Source: Bacillota bacterium (GTDB lineage Bacteria; Bacillota; Clostridia; Christensenellales; SZUA-584). From it: a DNA stretch of 64,000 nt. The translations under genes and the position numbers were made by a program. The DNA is taken from positions 310,001 through 374,000 of the forward strand of contig JAEWRI010000036.1 of the NCBI GenBank assembly GCA_023460085.1, in the 5' to 3' direction. Each line of letters opens with the position of its first letter. Position 1 is the stretch's first letter. The notes beneath the pieces are model-generated. The model saw only the letters and a list, made by a program, of their open reading frames with translations, had not been told where the DNA came from and did no database searches. Below are positions 33,716 to 42,039 of this stretch, piece after piece.

Positions 33716-33820
33716 ATAATACGCCCTCCGTTTCATGCTCTATAATCATATGAAGCGGAGGGGAATAGTTTGCGGAAAAAGGGCGGTTTATTTACTCCTT
33801 ACACCATACCGTACCCGAAT

Positions 33821-34468
33821 TTACGGCGACCCTGAGAAGTTTCCTCCATTGAACGCATGTCCGCGCACGCGCCGCCATGCCAGCAGGCGCAGGCCCAATG
33901 CCCGGCAGCAGGACGGCAGCGTGCCAAACAACCTCCCTCTGCCCAATCCGGTGCGTGTACTGCGGTGAAACATCAGCGCGCGTTCGAGATAAGCTACCCT
34001 TCCCAGCCGCGCTGCCATCGCGCCCAGCCAGAAATCCGGTGCCGTTACCTTTTTTGGAAAAGGCAGTGCCCTGTCCAGTACCTCGCGGCGCAGCGCCATG
34101 CAGCAGCCCATGTACGGCGGACAGAACCGCCGGCGCAGCGGGCCGATGCGCATCCCGCGCAGCAGCGATCCCGCCACCTCGTTCATGTCGCCGTCCACCA
34201 CCACCGCGTCGTGTACCGCCGCCATCGCGCCCTTCGACAGCGCCGTAATGCACGCTTCGCGGCGCGACGGATGCCACGCGTCGCACGCCTCCGCAAGCAG
34301 TATAAAACGGCCCGGCGAATGCCGCAGCACGGTTTCCAGCTCCTCCAGCCCGTCCGCCCAGAGCAACTCATCACCCGCGTGCAGCTGTGCGGCCAAACCG
34401 CGCGGCAGTTCCCTGTCCGCACCGGATACAACAAGTACGATGGTCACGCCCGCCGCCTGTTTCTTCAC
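33821..34468 (-). CDS. Short family-2-like glycosyltransferase
   Basis: A 215-aa protein starting at GTG 34468 with AAGGAG 8 nt upstream. The C-terminal half has PPYMGCCMALRREVLDRALP and APDFWLGAMAARLGRVAYLE, as in GT2 rhamnosyl- and related transferases. The N-terminal half keeps the outline of a Rossmann-like nucleotide-binding fold (ITALSKGAMAAVHDAVVVDG). It is shorter than the usual 280-320 aa, and no clear DXD motif is visible, so it may be a reduced or inactive member. It lies about 100 nt upstream of sigK, and sporulation-linked expression is possible. Confidence 0.6.
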   Translation of the reverse strand: MKKQAAGVTIVLVVSGADRELPRGLAAQLHAGDELLWADGLEELETVLRHSPGRFILLAEACDAWHPSRREACITALSKGAMAAVHDAVVVDGDMNEVAGSLLRGMRIGPLRRRFCPPYMGCCMALRREVLDRALPFPKKVTAPDFWLGAMAARLGRVAYLERALMFHRSTRTGLGRGRLFGTLPSCCRALGLRLLAWRRVRGHAFNGGNFSGSP

Positions 34469-34534
34469 CGCATATTCTCCTTGTTCCTGATGATTTCAGT
34501 TTTCGCAGAGGCCGCCAAAATTACACCCGCACAT

Positions 34535-34567
34535 GAAAAAACGCCGGTTCACGAAGATCCGGCGTTT
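34535..34567. terminator. Intrinsic terminator of the ara operon
   Basis: AAACGCCGG and CCGGCGTTT (34539-34547 and 34559-34567) form a 9-bp stem. On the minus strand it is followed by a U run, 14 nt past the araD stop codon. Confidence 0.88.
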
Positions 34568-34581
34568 CTTGATTCCCCGGG

Positions 34582-35265
34582 TTATTTCTGACCGTAGTAC
34601 GCGCCCGTACCATGCTTGCGCAGGTAATGCTTGTCCAGCAGCGCCCGCGGAATGGCGGCATCCGGTGAAAGCGACAGCGAATAATACGCCATCTCGCAGC
34701 AATACTCCAGCACCGCCGCATTCTCCACGGCTTTCTCCGCCGTCCCGCCCCACGCGAAAGGCCCGTGATTTGCCACCAGCACAGCCTGCACTGCCGTGGG
34801 ATCGCGCTCCGCAAAGGCCTCGATGATCACCTTGCCGGTGTCGCGCTCGTACTCTCCGCCGATCTCGGCTTCGGTCATGGAACGCGTGATGGGCACCTCG
34901 CCGTAGAAGTTGTCGGCGTGCGTGGTTCCGAGGCACGGCAGCGGCCGCTTCGCCTGCGACCAGACCGTGGCCCACTTGGAGTGCGTATGCACCACCGCGC
35001 CGCAGCCGAACGCCTTGTACAGCTCGATATGCGTCGGCGTATCCGAAGACGGGCGATACTGCCCCTCGACGACGCTGCCGTCCAAATCGACCACGACCAT
35101 ATCATCCGCCGTCATGCCGCCGTAGCTGACACCGCTGGGTTTGATGACCACGAGGCCGCTCTCCTTGTCCATCGCGCTCACGTTGCCCCAGGTGAACAGC
35201 ACCAGCCCCAGTTCGACGAGCTTAAGATTTGCCGCGCAAACCTCCCGCTTTACCGCTTCCAGCAT
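34582..35265 (-). CDS. araD: L-ribulose-5-phosphate 4-epimerase
   Basis: A 227-aa class II aldolase-fold enzyme that converts L-ribulose-5-phosphate to D-xylulose-5-phosphate, the entry to the pentose phosphate pathway. It shows TWGNVSAMD near 25-33, KPSGVSY near 42, the zinc ligands in VVHTHSKWAT near 92-101 and a third His in VANHGPFAWG near 165. It starts 4 nt after araA on the same strand and is the last gene of the operon before the terminator at 34535-34567. Confidence 0.96.
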   Translation of the reverse strand: MLEAVKREVCAANLKLVELGLVLFTWGNVSAMDKESGLVVIKPSGVSYGGMTADDMVVVDLDGSVVEGQYRPSSDTPTHIELYKAFGCGAVVHTHSKWATVWSQAKRPLPCLGTTHADNFYGEVPITRSMTEAEIGGEYERDTGKVIIEAFAERDPTAVQAVLVANHGPFAWGGTAEKAVENAAVLEYCCEMAYYSLSLSPDAAIPRALLDKHYLRKHGTGAYYGQK

Positions 35266-35269
35266 TCCC

Positions 35270-36742
35270 TTACCTCTTGCTCCATAAAATATCGGAGAGC
35301 TCCAGATCGCGCCGGAAGGCGTTGATCTCGGTATCCTTGCCGATGTGAACGAATTCGATACCCGCCATGTGCGCCCAGTCGCGCAGCATATCCGCGGTGA
35401 CGGAGTAGCTCATGACGCTGTGGTGCGCGCCGCCCGCGTATATCCACGCCTTGACGCCCGTCGTAAAGTCGGGCAGGGGCTTCCACATCACACGCGCCAC
35501 GGGGAGCTTCGGCATGGCATGAATGGGCTTCACGGCCTCCACCTCCGCCACGACGAGCCGCATCCGGCCGCCCATATCCACCAGCGACGCGCAGACAGCG
35601 CTGCCCGCATGGCCCTCGAACACCATACGCGCGGGGTCGGCCTTGCCGCCGATGCCCAGCGGCTGCACGTCGATGCGCACGCGGCCCTCCGCGATGCTGG
35701 GATCCACCTCCAGCATGTGCGCGCCGAGGATGAGCTCGTTGCCCGGCTCCAGATGATACGTGTAGTCCTCCATGAACGACGTACCGCCCGGCAGTCCGGC
35801 CTCCATGATCTTCATCGTGCGCAGCAGCGCGGCCGTCTTCCAGTCGCCTTCTGCGCCGAAGCCGTAGCCGCTCTCCATCAGGCGCTGGCACGCGAGGCCG
35901 GGCAGCTGCTCCAGCCCGCACAAATCCTCGAAGCACGTGACCACCGCGCCGAAGCCATTCTCCTCGCAGAGGCGGCGCATCGCAATCTCGATTTTAGCCT
36001 GATACCGCACCGCGTCAAGGTTATCCGCCACGATATCGTAACGGCTTTTCAGTTCTGCCATCAGCGCGTCGGCCTCCGCCTCGCTCACCGCAGCCACCGC
36101 CGCCGCCAGCGTACCCATCGAGAACGAGTTAATAGCCCAGCCCAGCTTTACTTGCGCTTCCACCTTGTCGCCCTCGGTGACGGCTACCTCGCGCATATTG
36201 TCCGCAAAGCGCACTACCTTGAGCTTCTCGCCCATCACATAACCCGCCGCGCTGCGCATCCACGCCGAAATTTCATCCGTCACCGCCGCGTCCTGCCAGT
36301 AGCCTACGACCACCTTATGCGCCAGCCGCAGCCGCGCGGTGATGAAACCGTGCTCGCGGTCTCCGTGCGCCGCCTGGTTTAAGTTCATGAAGTCCATGTC
36401 GATGTCGTCCACGGGGATGGTGCGGTTATACTGCGTATGCAGGTGGAGCATCGGCTTGTTCAGAATTTTGAGGCCGTTAATCCACATCTTGGACGGCGAA
36501 AACGTGTGCATCCACGTGATGATGCCCGCACAGGTATCGTCGTAGTTGGCTTCTTTGACAAGCGCCGTAATTTCCTCCGGGCGCTTCATCACGCCCTTGA
36601 ATACCAGCTTGCCGCATACGCGCGCGTCCATCGCCTGCGCCATCTCCTGCGCGTGCGCGGCGACGGCGTCCAGCGCCTCCGGCCCGTACAGATGCTGAGA
36701 GCCCACGATAAACCAATACGAATACTCCTTCATGCTTTTCAT
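35270..36742 (-). CDS. araA: L-arabinose isomerase
   Basis: A 490-aa enzyme that converts L-arabinose to L-ribulose. It opens YSYWFIVGSQHLYGPEALDA and has TWMHTFSPSKMWINGLKIL near 75, the active-site region GYGFGAEGDWKTAALLR near 295 and GGTSFMEDYTYHLEPGNE near 325. The length is normal. Its ATG at 36742 overlaps the araB stop as ATGA, and AAGGA in the end of araB is its ribosome-binding site. Confidence 0.97.
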   Translation of the reverse strand: MKSMKEYSYWFIVGSQHLYGPEALDAVAAHAQEMAQAMDARVCGKLVFKGVMKRPEEITALVKEANYDDTCAGIITWMHTFSPSKMWINGLKILNKPMLHLHTQYNRTIPVDDIDMDFMNLNQAAHGDREHGFITARLRLAHKVVVGYWQDAAVTDEISAWMRSAAGYVMGEKLKVVRFADNMREVAVTEGDKVEAQVKLGWAINSFSMGTLAAAVAAVSEAEADALMAELKSRYDIVADNLDAVRYQAKIEIAMRRLCEENGFGAVVTCFEDLCGLEQLPGLACQRLMESGYGFGAEGDWKTAALLRTMKIMEAGLPGGTSFMEDYTYHLEPGNELILGAHMLEVDPSIAEGRVRIDVQPLGIGGKADPARMVFEGHAGSAVCASLVDMGGRMRLVVAEVEAVKPIHAMPKLPVARVMWKPLPDFTTGVKAWIYAGGAHHSVMSYSVTADMLRDWAHMAGIEFVHIGKDTEINAFRRDLELSDILWSKR

Positions 36743-38394
36743 GCCTGGCTTCCTTTCTTGATGGCCTTGAGCCGTTTCAATACGTTGTTGCCGCCCTCTC
36801 CGAAATACGCGTGCAGCACGTCGTATTCGGCATACAGCTTATCGTACACCGCGGAATTCTCCGCGATGGGCGTATAGACGATATCCTTCAGTTTGCCCAG
36901 CTTGCGCGCCGCCTCCGACACGGACTTGTACGCGCCGCCCGCCACCGCGCCGAATATGGCCGATCCCAGCGCAGGCCCCTGTGCGCTGCCCGAGATGCGG
37001 ATGGGCCGCTTGATGACGTCGGCGTAAATCTGCATAATCGCGGGGCTCTTCTCCGCGATGCCGCCCGCTGCGTAGAACTCCTCCACCGGCACGCCGTGCT
37101 TCTCAAAGTTCTCGATGATCTTACGCGTGCCGTATGCCGTGGCTTCGACCAGGGCGCGGTACATCTGCTCCGGGCGCGTCAGCAGCGTCATGCCCAGCAT
37201 TACGCCGGTTAAGTCCGCGTCGACGAGCACGCTGCGGTTGCCGTTCCACCAGTCGAGCGCCAAAAGACCACTCTCCCCCGGCTTCTCGTCCATCATCTTC
37301 TCCTGCAGATACACATGGATGTCCTTGCCCGCCTTGCGAGCCACATCGAAATATTCCTCGCTCACACAGTTGTCCACGAGCCACGCGAAGTGGTCTCCCA
37401 CGCACGACTGGCCCGCCTCATAGCCGAAATATCCCGGCAGTATGCCGTCCTCCACGCAGCCGCAGATGCCCGGCACCGCCGCCTCCTCCTTGCCCAGCAG
37501 CATGTGGCATGTAGACGTGCCCATGATGGCGAGCATCTTGCCCGGCCCGTCAATACCCACCGCGGGCACGGTAACGTGGGCGTCCACGTTGCCCACCGCC
37601 ACGGGCGTGCCTTCCCTGAGCCCAGTGAGCGCCGCCATCGCCTTTGTGACTCCGCCCGCCGTGCTGCCCAGCGGTGTGATGGGGCAATTCAGCTTGGTCG
37701 ATACGATATCCTTCATGCGCGGATCCAGCGCGGCAAAGAAATCCTCGCCCGGATAGCCGGTGCGCTTGTTCCAGATTGCCTTGTAGCCCGCAGTGCACGA
37801 ATTGCGCGTCTGCACCCCCGTCAGCTGCCAGACGATCCAGTCCGCCGCCTCCATGAAGAAGTCCATCTCTTCATACACCTCGGGCGCTTCCGCCAGCACC
37901 TGCCACACCTTCGGAAACAGCCACTCGGACGAAATCTTGCCGCCATACAGTGGAAGCCAGGGCTGCGCCGTCTCCGCCGCGATCGCGTTGAGCGCGTTGG
38001 CCTTGTCCTGCGCGGCATGATGCTTCCAGAGCTTGATGTATGCGTTGGGTTCGCCCTTGAACTTCTCCAGCATGCACAGCGGAGTGCCGTCGGCTTTCAC
38101 GGGCAGCACCGTACACGCAGTAAAGTCCACGCCCACGCCGATGACATCGTCGGCGCTCACGCCCGCCTTCTTCAGTACCTCGGGTATCGTTGCCGCCAGC
38201 ACGTCCACGTAGTCCTGCGGGTGCTGCAGCGCGAAATCGACGCCCAGTTTCGTGCCGTCCGGCAGCGTTTCGTCCATGACGGCGTGCGGGTAATCCAGCA
38301 CGCTCGTGGCTACCTCCGCGCCGGTGTCCGCGTCCACCAGCAGCGCGCGGCCCGACAATGTGCCGTAATCCAGTCCTAAAGCGTATTTGGCCAT
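36739..38394 (-). CDS. araB: L-ribulokinase
   Basis: A 551-aa FGGY-family kinase that phosphorylates L-ribulose. It starts MAKYALGLDYGTLSGRALLV with the phosphate-binding DYGT loop, has DFTACTVLPVKADGTPL near 90 and the C-terminal ATP-binding signature FYAAGGIAEKSPAIMQIYAD near 430. Its start codon lies inside the 3' end of araR (19-nt overlap), with AAAGGGG as ribosome-binding site, so it is translated with the regulator. Confidence 0.96.
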   Translation of the reverse strand: MAKYALGLDYGTLSGRALLVDADTGAEVATSVLDYPHAVMDETLPDGTKLGVDFALQHPQDYVDVLAATIPEVLKKAGVSADDVIGVGVDFTACTVLPVKADGTPLCMLEKFKGEPNAYIKLWKHHAAQDKANALNAIAAETAQPWLPLYGGKISSEWLFPKVWQVLAEAPEVYEEMDFFMEAADWIVWQLTGVQTRNSCTAGYKAIWNKRTGYPGEDFFAALDPRMKDIVSTKLNCPITPLGSTAGGVTKAMAALTGLREGTPVAVGNVDAHVTVPAVGIDGPGKMLAIMGTSTCHMLLGKEEAAVPGICGCVEDGILPGYFGYEAGQSCVGDHFAWLVDNCVSEEYFDVARKAGKDIHVYLQEKMMDEKPGESGLLALDWWNGNRSVLVDADLTGVMLGMTLLTRPEQMYRALVEATAYGTRKIIENFEKHGVPVEEFYAAGGIAEKSPAIMQIYADVIKRPIRISGSAQGPALGSAIFGAVAGGAYKSVSEAARKLGKLKDIVYTPIAENSAVYDKLYAEYDVLHAYFGEGGNNVLKRLKAIKKGSQA

Positions 38395-39500
38395 ATTAAA
38401 TCCCCTTTCGGATGATTGATCGGTTCAATGGCGCGGGTTGAAGCGCGCACAACAAGCTCCGGCGCGAACACACGCCTCGGCCTCTCCAGCCGCCCCTCCA
38501 GCATGCCGATAAGGAAGCGTGCCGCCTGCTCCCCCATGTCGCGCTTGGGGTGCCGGACGGAGGTAAACGCGTCCGCGGCGCTGGGCGATATCGAATCGTC
38601 ATAGCCCACCACGGAGATGTCGTCCGAGATGCGCAGCCCCTTGTCGCGTATCGCCTGCGCCACCATCAGCGCGTACTGATCGTTGTAGCACACCACCGCC
38701 GTGGGCGGATTCGGCAAGGAAAGCCGCTTTTGCGTAAACATGTACGGAAAGTCGAACATCTCCGCCGTGGTGAATTCCCCGATGTCCTCCGGCAGCGCCG
38801 GTACGCCGTACTCTGCCAGCGCGCGCAGGTAGCCCCGCTTGCGCTCCACGCCCTGCCGGTCGTCCGTCTTGAATATGCCCGCGATGCGCCGATGCCCCAG
38901 CCGCAGCAGATGCTCCGCCGCCATGTGCCCGCCCTGCTCGTCATCCATCACCACGCAGGCGCTGTCAAAATCGCCGTAGCACGCGTTGATGAACACCGAA
39001 GGAATTCCTCGGGAACGGGTTTCCTCCAGCAGCCGCAGGTTGTCGTTGGCATACGCGCTGCGCGTCGGCTCAATAATGAGTCCGGAGACGCCGTGATCCA
39101 GCACGCTCTGCAGATACTGCGCCTCCCGCGCCTTGATGTTGTTGGTGTTGGACAGCAGCATCATGCAGCCCTCGTCCGAGAGCACCTGCTCGATGCCCGA
39201 TATGATGCCGGGAAACACGAATCCCGCGATGTACGTGGTGATCACCGCGATGATCTGCCGTCCCTTGGCGTTCTTGTTGTAGCTGCTGAAGCTGCCGCGT
39301 CCCTGTTCGGAGCTCACCAGCCCTTCCGCGACGAGCGCGGCAAGCGCCTGCCGTACGGTGTGGCGGCTTACGCTGAACTTCTCCGTCAGCTCGTGCTCGG
39401 AGGGCAGGCGTTCGCCGTAAGCGATGATGTCGTCTTTAATCAGGTGAGCGATGTAGTTGCGAACCATTTCATACTTGGGGATGTCGAGCCTGTCGTCCAT
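38376..39500 (-). CDS. araR: AraR-type arabinose repressor (GntR head, LacI body)
   Basis: A 374-aa regulator. Residues 1-75 are a GntR winged helix (PSEHELTEKFSVSRHTVRQA); the rest is a LacI-type sugar-binding domain (GLIIEPTRSAYANDN, VVCYNDQYALMVAQAI). This chimera is the hallmark of AraR, which releases DNA when L-arabinose binds. It is the first gene of araR-araB-araA-araD, and a perfect AraR box lies 15 nt before its start, so it represses itself and the whole operon. AAGGAG precedes the ATG. Confidence 0.93.
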   Translation of the reverse strand: MDDRLDIPKYEMVRNYIAHLIKDDIIAYGERLPSEHELTEKFSVSRHTVRQALAALVAEGLVSSEQGRGSFSSYNKNAKGRQIIAVITTYIAGFVFPGIISGIEQVLSDEGCMMLLSNTNNIKAREAQYLQSVLDHGVSGLIIEPTRSAYANDNLRLLEETRSRGIPSVFINACYGDFDSACVVMDDEQGGHMAAEHLLRLGHRRIAGIFKTDDRQGVERKRGYLRALAEYGVPALPEDIGEFTTAEMFDFPYMFTQKRLSLPNPPTAVVCYNDQYALMVAQAIRDKGLRISDDISVVGYDDSISPSAADAFTSVRHPKRDMGEQAARFLIGMLEGRLERPRRVFAPELVVRASTRAIEPINHPKGDLIWPNTL

Positions 39501-39515
39501 GAATGGCTCCTTTTA

Positions 39516-39562
39516 ACTTGTACGTACAAGTTGATTATAAATAAATGTCATACCGCTGTCAA
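39516..39562 (-). promoter_or_regulatory. ara operon promoter with AraR operator
   Basis: On the minus strand TTGACA (39557-39562), a 17-bp spacer and TATAAT (39534-39539) form a consensus promoter. Just downstream lies the perfect palindrome ACTTGTACGTACAAGT (39516-39531), nearly identical to the Bacillus AraR box ATTTGTACGTACAAAT. Bound repressor would cover the start of transcription. Confidence 0.92.
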
Positions 39563-39644
39563 GGCACATACACGCTGGTTTTTACTGCATTCGTATGTTA
39601 TTGTCATAATAAAAAGAAGAACCTGCCAAAAGGGAGAGTTATCC

Positions 39645-40025
39645 ATGCTTGAAGGAATCGCTTTGGGGAACATCATGATAGACTGCGGCGATGCGGAAGC
39701 CCTGTGCGCGTTTTACCACGGTCTGCTGGGAGGAGAGCGGTGTGTGCTGTTCGGCATGCCCGTGCTGAGAAGCCCGGAAGGACTGGTGCTCATGTTCAGC
39801 ACGGAGCAGGACTACGTCCCGCCGGTGTGGCCGGAGCAGCCGGGCCGACAGCAAAAGCAGATGCACTTTGATTTTCAGGTACCCGACGTACCGGCCGCCG
39901 TCCGGCAGGCCGAGGCGCTGGGCGCGGTCAAAGCGGAATCGCAGTTCGGCGGAGACGACTTTACAACGATGCGCGATCCCGCCGGGCACCCGTTCTGCCT
40001 GTGCGACAGCGGAAACGAGCCGTAA
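39645..40025 (+). CDS. VOC-family (glyoxalase-like) protein
   Basis: A 126-aa protein with one vicinal-oxygen-chelate fold made of two beta-alpha-beta units: IMIDCGDAEALCAFYHGLLG at the start and MHFDFQVPDVPAAVRQAEAL in the middle, ending FTTMRDPAGHPFCLC. The family includes glyoxalases, dioxygenases and resistance proteins; with one module it probably works as a dimer. It is divergent from araR but shows no arabinose link. GGGAG precedes the ATG at 39645. The substrate is unknown. Confidence 0.85.
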   Translation: MLEGIALGNIMIDCGDAEALCAFYHGLLGGERCVLFGMPVLRSPEGLVLMFSTEQDYVPPVWPEQPGRQQKQMHFDFQVPDVPAAVRQAEALGAVKAESQFGGDDFTTMRDPAGHPFCLCDSGNEP

Positions 40026-40063
40026 ACGCCATATCCCAAGTACGGACAGCGCGCCCTCCGGCC

Positions 40064-40636
40064 TTACGCTTTTCCTGCTTTGCCGGTTTCAGCATGAACG
40101 AGAATATCCCGGAGATGGGCCAGTATGAAACGCTGTGCCTTGGGCGGGTATAATACCGCCATGTAGCGGCCCTTGACGCCTTCCCTCATTTCGGAATATA
40201 TGCCCAATGCGGCACCCTTTTCCGTTATCCCCCGATGACTTTTGCCATCGGCACCGGCGGCCGTTTTGAGGTATCCCTGTGCCGTCAGCCATGCGGTGAC
40301 GGCAGTCACGGAGAGCCGCCTGCGGCCCGGCGCAGCTCCGGCAATCGCTGTGATCAGCCCGGTGATGTTGACCGGAACATCCCCCACCGCGACGCGGCGC
40401 AGCTCCTCGTCGGTGATATGAAAGGGAGGAAGATTCTCCTCGCGCTGGGGCGGCTTGCCGTAATCCGCAATGACCTGTTCCAGCACACCTGCCACATAGA
40501 CGAAGCAGCGCGAAAGGCGCGCGTTATTAAGTATCGTATCCTTTGGCATCGCGGCGTCCGTGATGGGATCAACACCCTCCCCAAGCTTCGCAATAACCTC
40601 CCGCGCGCGCACCAGCTTGTCCAGCTCCGTCACCAT
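40064..40636 (-). CDS. Uncharacterised 190-aa protein with possible winged-helix region
   Basis: A 190-aa soluble protein starting MVTELDKLVRAREVIAKLGE at the ATG at 40636, with GGGAGG 9 nt upstream. PKDTILNNARLSRCFVYVAG near 40-60 and the later region TAVTAWLTAQGYLKTAAG and GITEKGAALGIYSEMREG look like a helix-turn-helix or winged-helix domain. Similar short proteins occur in Clostridia and Bacteroides, to my recollection without assigned function. It could be a DNA-binding regulator. It lies 73 nt after the M14 peptidase gene on the same strand. Confidence 0.6.
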   Translation of the reverse strand: MVTELDKLVRAREVIAKLGEGVDPITDAAMPKDTILNNARLSRCFVYVAGVLEQVIADYGKPPQREENLPPFHITDEELRRVAVGDVPVNITGLITAIAGAAPGRRRLSVTAVTAWLTAQGYLKTAAGADGKSHRGITEKGAALGIYSEMREGVKGRYMAVLYPPKAQRFILAHLRDILVHAETGKAGKA

Positions 40637-40709
40637 GAGCATGCCCCTCCCGCATTCCTTTGTCAGGAAACAACATACCATATTTCCCGGCAAATTGCAA
40701 ACTGATGTT

Positions 40710-41984
40710 CTATTTCACGGTCGCTGCATAGACCAGCATGGGCAGGTTGTCGGCATAGATGGTGTCGAACTGCGAGATGGGCAGCGGATTCCTGCCCTGC
40801 CCCACCTCGATGGTGTAGCCCGGCCTGCGGTAGTCCTGTATGAACCAATCCTTGTAGCCCGCGTACGAAGCGATGCCTTCGGGCGCGGCCAGCGCGTAGC
40901 CGCTGAGGGAGGAAAGCTGCTCTCCAATCGGCTGGGCATCGGCGGGTGCAAGGTCCATGAAGTCCCAGAAGATAACCTCTCCCTGGCTGTGATACGCCAG
41001 CACGAGGCGCGGGTTCACGCTGCGCGTAAAATCCACCATCGCGCGGCTCTCCGGCTCAGACTCCGGGTACGGCCCGGAATAGCGCGTCGGTCCGGGGCCG
41101 GTGATGCCCATGGCCTCCTCGGCCTGTTTGGACTGCTCCCACGCCGCGTTGTAGTTATGGTTGAGATCGACACCGCGGATGTTGGCCTCCCAGACCTGCG
41201 AAAAATCCATACTGCCGTCGTTCCAGCGGATGAGGTCGTCGTAATAAGGATTGCCCGGCTGCAGCCCGTCTATGACGAGATCGACGCCGTCCGGGTTGAC
41301 CATCGGCACCAGATAGATGCTGACCTCGTTCCACAGGTCGGCGGGACGGTGACCTGCGAGCGGCTGGCCCAGCGCGTAGGCTTTGGCGTAGTCTTCGGCG
41401 AACTTCATGAGTACGGGAGAGGTGATCCACTCCAGCGCGTGATGCGCCGCGTTATAAAGCACCGTACGGTTTCCTCTGCCCAGCCGCAGATACGGCAGCT
41501 CCTTGCCGAGCACGCTGCTGCCGATGGTGCCCGTTTCGATGAAGGGGTAGCGCGCTTTGAGGCCCTGAACGTCACGCATCATCACCGCCCAGGTATAGCC
41601 GATGGTCGTATCCACCACGTCAAAGCTGTACGGTACGACGATGCGCTGCCCCACGCTCAGCCGCTGCGGATCGACGCCGGGGTTCGCCGCCAGCAGCAGG
41701 GGAAGCCGCGCGCCGTATTTTCGCGCAATGGCGTAGAGCGTATCGCCGGGCTGTACGAAGTAGACGTCGTAGCCGAGCAGAAAACGCTCCATCGCGCGCC
41801 GCGTGTTGGCGCCCACCACGCCGTCCGGCATCAACCCAAAGCGCCGCTGAAAGGCCACGACCGCGGACTGCGTGCGCATGCCGAAGCGTCCGTCTACCGC
41901 GCCGGGATCGAAGCCCAGCTTCTTCAGCAGCGCCTGTACCTCCATCACATCGGATCCATATGTACCCAGCTTCAGCACCCGCAT
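40710..41984 (-). CDS. M14 zinc carboxypeptidase with peptidoglycan-binding and LysM domains
   Basis: A 424-aa protein without an N-terminal signal peptide. Residues 1-68 form a PG_binding_1 domain (GSDVMEVQALLKKLGFDPGA), 75-118 a LysM domain (YFVQPGDTLYAIARKYGARL) and about 135-424 an M14 metallopeptidase. Zinc ligands include His182 and Glu185 in HHALE and a His near 330 in AYHSQGE; the catalytic Glu lies in YTIEVGQG near 393. The layout matches gamma-D-glutamyl-L-diamino acid endopeptidase I of sporulating Bacillus, which cuts peptidoglycan stem peptides. AAGGGGG precedes the ATG. Confidence 0.9.
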   Translation of the reverse strand: MRVLKLGTYGSDVMEVQALLKKLGFDPGAVDGRFGMRTQSAVVAFQRRFGLMPDGVVGANTRRAMERFLLGYDVYFVQPGDTLYAIARKYGARLPLLLAANPGVDPQRLSVGQRIVVPYSFDVVDTTIGYTWAVMMRDVQGLKARYPFIETGTIGSSVLGKELPYLRLGRGNRTVLYNAAHHALEWITSPVLMKFAEDYAKAYALGQPLAGHRPADLWNEVSIYLVPMVNPDGVDLVIDGLQPGNPYYDDLIRWNDGSMDFSQVWEANIRGVDLNHNYNAAWEQSKQAEEAMGITGPGPTRYSGPYPESEPESRAMVDFTRSVNPRLVLAYHSQGEVIFWDFMDLAPADAQPIGEQLSSLSGYALAAPEGIASYAGYKDWFIQDYRRPGYTIEVGQGRNPLPISQFDTIYADNLPMLVYAATVK

Positions 41985-42039
41985 CGCACTATCCCCCTTA
42001 CATTGCTACGATCAGGATATTCGGCGGCGGACGGATATG

